Below are positions 58,504 through 64,000 of a DNA stretch of 64,000 nucleotides, piece by piece. The stretch lies in the NCBI GenBank assembly GCA_035628915.1, contig DASPIW010000035.1:20659-84658 (forward strand), read 5' to 3'. The notes under the pieces were generated by a model. The model saw only the letters and a program-made list of their open reading frames with translations. It searched no databases and was not told where the DNA came from. Every line of letters begins with the position of its first letter. The stretch's first letter is position 1. Position numbers and translations under genes: made by a program. This DNA comes from JARBUG01 sp035628915 (GTDB lineage: Bacteria > Bacillota > Sulfobacillia > Symbiobacteriales > Symbiobacteriaceae).

Positions 58504-59004
58504 CTAACCGAGGATCTGCTCGACGGGCTTGCCGCGGAGCTTCGCAACTTCCTCAGCGCTCTTGAGCGACCTCAAGCCTTCCAGCGTGGCGAGCACCTGG
58601 TTGGCGGCATTGTTGGAGCCCAGGCTCTTGGTGAGGATATCGCGAACCCCGGCAGCCTCGAGTACGGCACGAACCGCGCCGCCGGCGATGACGCCGGTAC
58701 CCTCGGAAGCGGGTTTCAGCAGAACCCGGCCAGCGCCGAACTCACCGATCACCTCGTGAGGGATGGTGGTCCCGGCGAGCGGAATCTTGACCATTGCCTT
58801 CTTGGCGTCTTCGGTGCCCTTGCGGACGGCCTCGGGGATTTCGGCGGCCTTGCCCAGGCCGGCGCCCACGGAGCCTTCGCCGTCACCGACGACCATCACT
58901 GCGGAGAAGCTCATCCGGCGGCCGCCCTTGACGGTCTTTGCGACGCGCCGCAGGTCCACCATCTTCTCCTTCAGTTCCTTGGTGCCAACTTCAATCCGAG
59001 CCAC
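58504..59004 (-). CDS. rpsE: Ribosomal protein S5
   Basis: 166 residues from a GTG with GGAGGGAAAAACGCA upstream. RRVAKTVKGGRRMSFSAVMVVGD and the KSLGSNNAANQVLATLEGL C-terminal region are typical. It helps translational fidelity. Confidence 0.98.
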   Translation of the reverse strand: MARIEVGTKELKEKMVDLRRVAKTVKGGRRMSFSAVMVVGDGEGSVGAGLGKAAEIPEAVRKGTEDAKKAMVKIPLAGTTIPHEVIGEFGAGRVLLKPASEGTGVIAGGAVRAVLEAAGVRDILTKSLGSNNAANQVLATLEGLRSLKSAEEVAKLRGKPVEQILG

Positions 59005-59025
59005 TGCGTTTTTCCCTCCCTCGTC

Positions 59026-59397
59026 TTAGAACTGAAGACCGGCTTCACGAGCGGCGTCGGCGAGGGCAGCAACCCGGCCATGGTACAGGAAGCCACCGCG
59101 GTCGAAGACGACCTGGGTGACGCCGGCGGCCAGAGCCCGCTTGGCAATCAGTTCGCCAACGATCTTCGCAGCATCGATGTTGCCACCGTTGCCCTCAAGC
59201 CGGCCCTTCACCTCGGGATCGAGGGTAGAAGCCGCAGCCAGGGTCTTGCCGACGACGTCGTCAATGACCTGGACGTACATATTCTGGTTGGAACGGAAGA
59301 CATTAAGCCGCGGCCGCTCGGGCGCGCCGTGGACGGTCTTCCGCACCCGCAGCTGCCGAGGACGGCGCGCCTTGTTGCGGTCCTGCTTCGTAATCAT
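59026..59397 (-). CDS. rplR: Ribosomal protein L18
   Basis: 123 residues with RPRLNVFRSNQNMYVQVIDDV and VVFDRGGFLYHGRVAALADAAREAGLQF. It binds 5S rRNA together with L5. Confidence 0.98.
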   Translation of the reverse strand: MITKQDRNKARRPRQLRVRKTVHGAPERPRLNVFRSNQNMYVQVIDDVVGKTLAAASTLDPEVKGRLEGNGGNIDAAKIVGELIAKRALAAGVTQVVFDRGGFLYHGRVAALADAAREAGLQF

Positions 59398-59411
59398 CCC
59401 ACGTCACTCCC

Positions 59412-59951
59412 TTACTTCTTACCGGTTTTGCCTTCCTTGCGGCGAATCCGCTCGCCGGCGTACTTAATGCCCTTGCCCAGATACGGCTCCGGCGGCCGGA
59501 CCTGACGCACGTTCGCGGCCACCTGGCCGACAACTTCCTTGTCAATGCCGCTGACCGTGATCTGGTTGGGAGCAGGAACGGTGAACTCGATGCCCGCGGG
59601 GGGCTCGAATTCCACCGGATGCGAGAAGCCAACCTGCAGGGTCAGCTTGGCGCCGGTCTTGGCAGCACGGTAGCCAGTGCCGACCATTTCCAGCTGCTTC
59701 TGATAACCCTTGGTCACGCCCTCGACCATGTTGTTAATGAGAGCCCGGGTGAGGCCATGCAGCGCCTTGTGCGTCCGCTCATCCGAAGGACGAGTGACCT
59801 TGAGGGCGCCGTTCTCGACCGTCACCGTCATATCCTTGTTGATTTCACGGCTCAGGGTACCCTTCGGACCCTTGACCGTCACAACTGCACCTTCCACCGC
59901 CACAGTGACGCCGGCGGGGAGGGTCACAGGAGCCCTACCAATACGAGACAC
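59412..59951 (-). CDS. rplF: Ribosomal protein L6
   Basis: 179 residues from a GTG at 59951 with GGAAGGAGGTGCAGCC upstream; the longer open frame upstream lies within rpsH. SRIGRAPVTLPAGVTVAVEG starts the protein and PEPYLGKGIKYAGERIRRKEGKTGKK ends it. It binds the sarcin-ricin region of 23S rRNA. Confidence 0.98.
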   Translation of the reverse strand: MSRIGRAPVTLPAGVTVAVEGAVVTVKGPKGTLSREINKDMTVTVENGALKVTRPSDERTHKALHGLTRALINNMVEGVTKGYQKQLEMVGTGYRAAKTGAKLTLQVGFSHPVEFEPPAGIEFTVPAPNQITVSGIDKEVVGQVAANVRQVRPPEPYLGKGIKYAGERIRRKEGKTGKK

Positions 59952-59967
59952 GGCTGCACCTCCTTCC

Positions 59968-60366
59968 TTACCAGATGTAGCAGAGCACTTCGCCGCCAAG
60001 ACCGGTCTGGCGGGCCTTCTTGTCGGTCATCAGACCCTGGGACGTGCTGAGGATGGCAACGCCAAGACCGCCCAGCACCTTGGGCACCTGGTCCTTCTTG
60101 GCATAGATCCGCAGGCCGGGCCGGGAGATCCGGCGCAGGCCGGAGATGACCTTCGTCTTGTTCGGACCATACTTCAGGTACACCCGGATAATACCCTGGT
60201 GACCGTTGTCAAGCCACTCATAATCCCGGACGAAACCCTCGTCCTTCAGGATCTGAACGATTGCCTTCTTCATCTTGGAGCCCGGAACCTCAATCCGATC
60301 ATGGTTCACCGTGTTTGCGTTGCGGATGCGAGTGAGCAGATCCGCAATCGGGTCAGAAACCACCAT
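59968..60366 (-). CDS. rpsH: Ribosomal protein S8
   Basis: 132 residues: VSDPIADLLTRIRNANTVNHD at the start and a C-terminal STSQGLMTDKKARQTGLGGEVLCYIW. It binds 16S rRNA helix 21 and can repress the spc operon in other bacteria. Confidence 0.98.
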   Translation of the reverse strand: MVVSDPIADLLTRIRNANTVNHDRIEVPGSKMKKAIVQILKDEGFVRDYEWLDNGHQGIIRVYLKYGPNKTKVISGLRRISRPGLRIYAKKDQVPKVLGGLGVAILSTSQGLMTDKKARQTGLGGEVLCYIW

Positions 60367-60517
60367 GGTCCACAGTTCCTCCTTTCAGGATCGGGCGGTT
60401 GGAGCTGGATGAGGGGCCTAACCCCTGCTCCGGTGTGGAGGGAAGACTACTGCACCGGATGCTGGCAGCGGCCGGTGTTGGCCGGCAGCTGCCCAGTTCC
60501 CCTGCCCGAGTCTCACA

Positions 60518-60703
60518 CTACCAGCTAGCCTTACGAACGCCGGGAATCTGGCCCTCGTGGGCCATCTTGCGGAAGCAGTGCCGGCAGATGCCGAACTTCC
60601 GCATATAGGCGTGGGGACGGCCGCACAGCTTGCACCGGTTATAGGTCCGGACGGCAAACTTCTGCGGGCCCGCAGCCTTGATCTTCAGGGAAGTCTTTGC
60701 CAC
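60518..60703 (-). CDS. rpsN: Ribosomal protein S14, zinc type (S14Z)
   Basis: 61 residues, the short zinc-binding form with Cys24, Cys27, Cys40 and Cys43 (CKLC and CRHC). Starts at a GTG with GGAGGGGACTTCC-type sequence upstream. The 151-base gap to rpsH holds several complementary runs (e.g. CCGGTG/CACCGG). Confidence 0.98.
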   Translation of the reverse strand: MAKTSLKIKAAGPQKFAVRTYNRCKLCGRPHAYMRKFGICRHCFRKMAHEGQIPGVRKASW

Positions 60704-60716
60704 GGAAGTCCCCTCC

Positions 60717-61265
60717 TTACTGCTTGTCGCTGAACGGCATGCCCAGGCCCTTGAGGAGCGCCTTGGCTTCCTCGTCGGTCTTGGCAGTCGTTACGATGAT
60801 GATGTCCATGCCCCGGATCTTATCTACCTTATCGTAGTCGATTTCCGGGAAGATAAGCTGTTCCTTGAGGCCCAGGGCGTAGTTGCCCCGACCATCAAAA
60901 GCCTTCGGCGAAACGCCGCGGAAGTCGCGCACACGAGGGAGCGCCACATTCACGAGCTTTTCGTAGAAGTCCCACATGCGCTCGCCGCGCAGCGTCACCT
61001 TGCAGCCGATGGGCATACCCGTACGGATTTTGAAGGTGGCGATGGACTTCTTCGCCTTGGTCACCACCGGCTTCTGACCGGTGATGGCCGCGATATCGCC
61101 TACGGCGGCGTCCAGGGCCTTCGCATTCTGGACCGCTTCGCCCAGACCCACGTTCACGACAATCTTCACCAGTTTGGGAAGCATCATGACGTTAGCGTAA
61201 TTAAACTGCTTCTGAAGGGCAGGAGCGACTTCCTGCTCGTACTTGTTCTTCAGATTGATGGCCAA
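60717..61265 (-). CDS. rplE: Ribosomal protein L5
   Basis: 182 residues from a TTG at 61265 behind GGAGGCTTGTGTTCAC. GQKPVVTKAKKSIATFKIR and MDIIIVTTAKTDEEAKALL are diagnostic. It binds 5S rRNA and contacts S13. Confidence 0.98.
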   Translation of the reverse strand: MAINLKNKYEQEVAPALQKQFNYANVMMLPKLVKIVVNVGLGEAVQNAKALDAAVGDIAAITGQKPVVTKAKKSIATFKIRTGMPIGCKVTLRGERMWDFYEKLVNVALPRVRDFRGVSPKAFDGRGNYALGLKEQLIFPEIDYDKVDKIRGMDIIIVTTAKTDEEAKALLKGLGMPFSDKQ

Positions 61266-61301
61266 GTGAACACAAGCCTCCTTTCTACGGCAAACCGGCG
61301 G

Positions 61302-61577
61302 TTAGCCGTTCTTCGTTGCCTTCTTCGCCTTGATCTTCTCCAGGGACATCACGTTGGAAGAATGGATCGGGGCTTCCATCTCCATAATGCCGCCCTGCAT
61401 GTTCTTGGCGCTGGGCTTGGTGTGCTTCTTGACCATATTGACACCCTCGACCACGACCCGACCGGTCTTGGGGAGGACCTTCTTAACCTTGCCCTGCTTG
61501 CCCTTGTCCTTGCCGGTGATGACGACGACTTCCTCGTCCCGCCGGACGTGGACCTTGAACTTCGGCTTATTCTCCAT
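61302..61577 (-). CDS. rplX: Ribosomal protein L24
   Basis: 91 residues, with the N-terminal KOW motif (VVVITGKDKGKQGKVKKVLPKTGRVVVEGVN). An early assembly protein of the 50S subunit. It ends KATKNG, slightly shorter than many homologues. Confidence 0.97.
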   Translation of the reverse strand: MENKPKFKVHVRRDEEVVVITGKDKGKQGKVKKVLPKTGRVVVEGVNMVKKHTKPSAKNMQGGIMEMEAPIHSSNVMSLEKIKAKKATKNG

Positions 61578-61595
61578 GTTGCTACCTCCTCCCGA

Positions 61596-61964
61596 CTACA
61601 GGACTTCGGGAGCCAGGGAGATGATCTTCATGAAGTCCTTCTCACGCAATTCGCGGGCGACAGGACCGAAGATACGGGTGCCCTTGGGCTCCTTCTCGTC
61701 CTTGAGGATGACGGCAGCGTTCTCGTCGAACCGGATGTAGGAACCATCCGTACGGCGCACGCTCTTCTTGGTGCGAACGATGACAGCCTTGATCACGTCG
61801 CCCTTCTTCACCATGCCGCCGGGAGTGGCTTCCTTTACGGAGCAAACGATGACATCGCCGATGCCGGCGTACCGACGCATCGATCCGCCCAGAACCTTGA
61901 TGCACATCAGTTCCTTGGCGCCACTGTTGTCAGCGACAGCAAGACGGGATTGGACCTGGATCAT
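61596..61964 (-). CDS. rplN: Ribosomal protein L14
   Basis: 122 residues: MIQVQSRLAVADNSGAKELMCIKVLGGS and FGPVARELREKDFMKIISLAPEVL. Core 50S protein. Confidence 0.99.
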   Translation of the reverse strand: MIQVQSRLAVADNSGAKELMCIKVLGGSMRRYAGIGDVIVCSVKEATPGGMVKKGDVIKAVIVRTKKSVRRTDGSYIRFDENAAVILKDEKEPKGTRIFGPVARELREKDFMKIISLAPEVL

Positions 61965-62063
61965 GGCTTTCGACCTCCTCTCGATAGCTAGCCGGTTTCC
62001 TCCGCAGAGGAGGACCTGGCTAACCTGCCTTACGACAGGCCCCGGTTTTCCGGGGAGAATCAG

Positions 62064-62327
62064 TTAGACCTTGGCTGCCTCGACGATCTCAACGACGCGC
62101 CAGCGCTTGTCTTTGGACAGGGGGCGGGTTTCCATAATCCGCACCTTGTCACCGGTCTTGCACTGGTTCTGTTCGTCGTGCGCCTTAAACTTCGCAGTCT
62201 GCTTAATCCGCTTCCGATAGAGCGGATGCTCAATGAGCGTCTCAACACTGACGACAACGGTCTTATCCATCTTGTCGCTGGTCACGACGCCGATGCGGGT
62301 CTTTCGGAGATTGCGCTCTTCCGTCAT
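62064..62327 (-). CDS. rpsQ: Ribosomal protein S17
   Basis: 87 residues with RIGVVTSDKMDKTVVVSVE and KVRIMETRPLSKDKRWRVVEI. A primary 16S rRNA binder. The 99-base gap before rplN contains two imperfect hairpins. Confidence 0.98.
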   Translation of the reverse strand: MTEERNLRKTRIGVVTSDKMDKTVVVSVETLIEHPLYRKRIKQTAKFKAHDEQNQCKTGDKVRIMETRPLSKDKRWRVVEIVEAAKV

Positions 62328-62345
62328 GCTTTAACCTCCTCCCGG

Positions 62346-62546
62346 TTAGGCGTTGGCCTTGAGTTCACGTTCACGGAGGACGGTCTTGCACTGGGCGATG
62401 GACCGGCGCACTTCGCGGACGCGTGCCGTGTTATCAAGGTTGTTGACAGCCAGCTGGAAACGGAGGTTAAAGAGCTCCTCCTTCAGCGAGGTGATCTTGG
62501 AGTTGACCTCCTCGTTGGACATGTCACGAACATCCTTAACCTTCAT
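62346..62546 (-). CDS. rpmC: Ribosomal protein L29
   Basis: 66 residues from the ATG at 62546 (GGTGGTGAAGCAA upstream); a GTG 4 codons upstream is possible. It contains LKEELFNLRFQLAVNNLDNTARVREVRR. The start overlaps the rplP stop by 11 bases. Confidence 0.97.
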   Translation of the reverse strand: MKVKDVRDMSNEEVNSKITSLKEELFNLRFQLAVNNLDNTARVREVRRSIAQCKTVLRERELKANA

Positions 62547-63000
62547 TTGCTTCACCACCAGTCTCTGCGGCCACGACCTCAGTCGCTTCCCGCTTCACGA
62601 ACTTGCACTTCACCGGCAGCTTGTGGCTGGCCAGGCGGAGAGCTTCCTTGGCGACCTCCTCGCTGACGCCGGCGAGCTCGAACATAACCCGGCCGGGCTT
62701 AACGACGGCAACCCAGTACTCCGGAGCGCCCTTGCCGGAACCCATACGGGTTTCGGCCGGCTTCCGCGTGATGGACTTGTGCGGGAAGATTTTGATCCAG
62801 ACCTGGCCGCCGCGCTTGATGAAGCGTGTCATCGCGATACGGGCGGCTTCGATCTGCCGATCCGTGACGAAGGCGGCTTCGGTCGACATGAGGCCGTACT
62901 CGCCGGAAGTGACGGTGCGGCCGCCCTTGGACTCACCACGGTTAAGGCGGGTAGACGCCTTATGAGGCCGGCGCCACTTTACGCGCTTCGGAGCGAGCAT
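62536..63000 (-). CDS. rplP: Ribosomal protein L16
   Basis: 154 residues: MLAPKRVKWRRPHK at the start and GSGKGAPEYWVAVVKPGRVMFEL. It contacts the A-site tRNA. The ATG directly follows the rpsC stop (TAAATG). The end carries a short Ala/Glu-rich tail. Confidence 0.98.
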   Translation of the reverse strand: MLAPKRVKWRRPHKASTRLNRGESKGGRTVTSGEYGLMSTEAAFVTDRQIEAARIAMTRFIKRGGQVWIKIFPHKSITRKPAETRMGSGKGAPEYWVAVVKPGRVMFELAGVSEEVAKEALRLASHKLPVKCKFVKREATEVVAAETGGEANEG

Positions 63001-63891
63001 TTAGCTGCGACCTCCTTCCCGATTGACAGGGGTCGGGCCGGCAGCGATCGAAGCCCGATCTGCTCCGGCAGGCCGGGGACCACCCTGCGGGCGGGGACCG
63101 CCGCCGGGGCCTCCAGGACCGCGGCCGCCACCAGGGCCTCCGTGACCACGGCCACCGCCGGGACCACCAGGACCACGGCCGCCACGTTCGCCGCCACGAC
63201 CGCCGCGCTCGCCGCCACGCTCACGACGCTCGCCGCGCTCGCGGCGCTCGCCACCAGCGGCAGCAGCGCTCTTGTCGCCGACGAACATCCAGGTCTTGAC
63301 GCCGATCTTGCCGTAGGTGGTGCTGGCTTCAGCAAAGCCATAGTCGATGTCGGCCCGGAGGGTGTGCAGGGGCACGGTGCCTTCCCACATACGCTCCTTG
63401 CGGGCGATTTCGGCGCCGCCGATACGGCCGCTGACGATGATGCGGATACCCTTGGCACCCATCCGCATGGCCTTCTGGATGGACTGCTTGACAGCCCGGC
63501 GGAAGGCAATGCGCTTCTCAAGCTGCTGGGCGATGTTCTCGGCGACCAACTGGGCGTCGAGCTCAGCGACCCGGACTTCGACCACATTGACGCTCACGGC
63601 CTTGCCGGTGAGCTGCTCAAGGGCCTTCTGCAGATCGGCGATGCCCTGACCCTGCTTCCCAATGACCATACCAGGCTTGGCGGTATGCACGGTAACGGTC
63701 ACGCGGTTCGCGGTCCGATCGAGCTCGATGCGGGCGACGCCACTGTTAAAGAGCGCCTTCTTCACATACTGACGGATCTTGACATCTTCTACCAACAGGG
63801 CGCTGAAGTTCTGCTTATTGGCATACCAGCGAGTGTCCCACGGCTTGACGATGCCAATACGGAGGCCCTTCGGGTGTACTTTCTGACCCAC
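63001..63891 (-). CDS. rpsC: Ribosomal protein S3 with long Arg-Gly-rich tail
   Basis: 296 residues from a GTG at 63891; the canonical S3 body (KH domain with GMVIGKQGQGIADL, then GRIGGAEIARKERMWEG) ends near residue 207. Residues 208-296 are an extra tail made of ERRERGGERGG-like and PGGPGGG-like repeats, rich in Arg, Gly and Pro. Such a tail can bind RNA but is not part of the S3 fold. The body is certain; the tail's role is unknown. Confidence 0.96.
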   Translation of the reverse strand: MGQKVHPKGLRIGIVKPWDTRWYANKQNFSALLVEDVKIRQYVKKALFNSGVARIELDRTANRVTVTVHTAKPGMVIGKQGQGIADLQKALEQLTGKAVSVNVVEVRVAELDAQLVAENIAQQLEKRIAFRRAVKQSIQKAMRMGAKGIRIIVSGRIGGAEIARKERMWEGTVPLHTLRADIDYGFAEASTTYGKIGVKTWMFVGDKSAAAAGGERRERGERRERGGERGGRGGERGGRGPGGPGGGRGHGGPGGGRGPGGPGGGPRPQGGPRPAGADRASIAAGPTPVNREGGRS

Positions 63892-63893
63892 TG

Positions 63894-64000
63894 TTACTTA
63901 GCCTCCTTTTCCTTCACCATGACGGTGATGTGGGAGGTCCGCTTCAGAATCGGGAACGCCTGTCCCCGCTGATGCGGATGAAACCGCTTCATGGTGGGAC
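63894..64000 (-). CDS. rplV: Ribosomal protein L22, C-terminal part
   Basis: 34 codons plus two bases are inside the window. The sequence PTMKRFHPHQRGQAFPILKR and TSHITVMVKEKEAK is the end of L22, which lines the exit tunnel. The stop at 63894-63896 overlaps no other gene and sits just before the rpsC GTG. Confidence 0.93.
   Translation of the reverse strand, partial: PTMKRFHPHQRGQAFPILKRTSHITVMVKEKEAK

Noticed and set aside
63001..63300. The GC-rich repeats at the end of rpsC as a CRISPR or tandem-repeat array
   Set aside because: The units vary in length and follow the reading frame as Arg-Gly codons, so they are coding low-complexity sequence.

Overview
The window looks like a chromosomal segment of a thermophilic, spore-forming, high-GC Firmicute; Symbiobacterium or a close relative is my best guess. 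The grounds are: zinc-ribbon forms of S4, S14, L36 and adenylate kinase, a CwlD-type spore amidase, strong GGAGG ribosome-binding sites with many GTG/TTG starts, a KOW-domain gene between map and infA, GC-rich codon use, and a FadR/FadN-type fatty-acid regulon like that of Bacillus. The genus is inference. I saw no tRNA, rRNA or CRISPR array.

Region 1 (1-10957) is fatty-acid catabolism. One minus-strand operon runs acyl-CoA ligase, TetR (FadR-like), EtfB, EtfA, FadN-like hydroxyacyl-CoA dehydrogenase/hydratase, thiolase, acyl-CoA dehydrogenase (cut by the window edge). An 18-bp palindrome close to the Bacillus FadR box lies upstream, next to a divergent second acyl-CoA ligase. Region 2 (11067-18220) has a cyclotransferase-fold gene with a small 2[4Fe-4S] ferredoxin, then a divergent sugar operon: two ABC permeases, a binding lipoprotein, a GH15 glucosidase and a LacI repressor, preceded by three near-identical LacI-type operators. 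Region 3 (18236-30030) is mixed: an NYN-domain protein, a DoxX protein, a two-gene secreted cassette of lower GC flanked by diverged direct repeats, a LigB-AMMECR1 protein, a GAF/HD-GYP/GAF/GGDEF protein, a CPBP-like membrane protein without catalytic residues, a 2,4-diaminopentanoate-dehydrogenase-like enzyme, a PD-(D/E)XK protein and a NERD-like protein.

Region 4 (30147-39002) centres on alpha-glucan or sugar-nucleotide metabolism: DUF4912 protein, GH57 branching enzyme, nucleotidyltransferase with a degenerate phosphomannomutase domain, and a GT4 glycosyltransferase, with small genes between them. Region 5 (39052-46741) holds a cysteine hydrolase, thymidine kinase, CwlD, rpsI, rplM, truA, the ECF transporter core (ecfT-ecfA2-ecfA1) and a DeoR regulator. 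Region 6 (46865-50700) is an MFS transporter gene split by a complete IS21-family element with a 5-bp target duplication. Region 7 (50781-64000) is the S10-spc-alpha ribosomal operon, read right to left from rplV (partial) to rplQ, with unusually many strong hairpins between its genes.

The most notable unexplained structures are a 276-bp nested palindrome at 28469-28744, a 206-bp imperfect palindrome at 4863-5068, the secreted-protein cassette at about 20995-22608, the IS21-split transporter, and a long Arg-Gly-rich tail on ribosomal protein S3.
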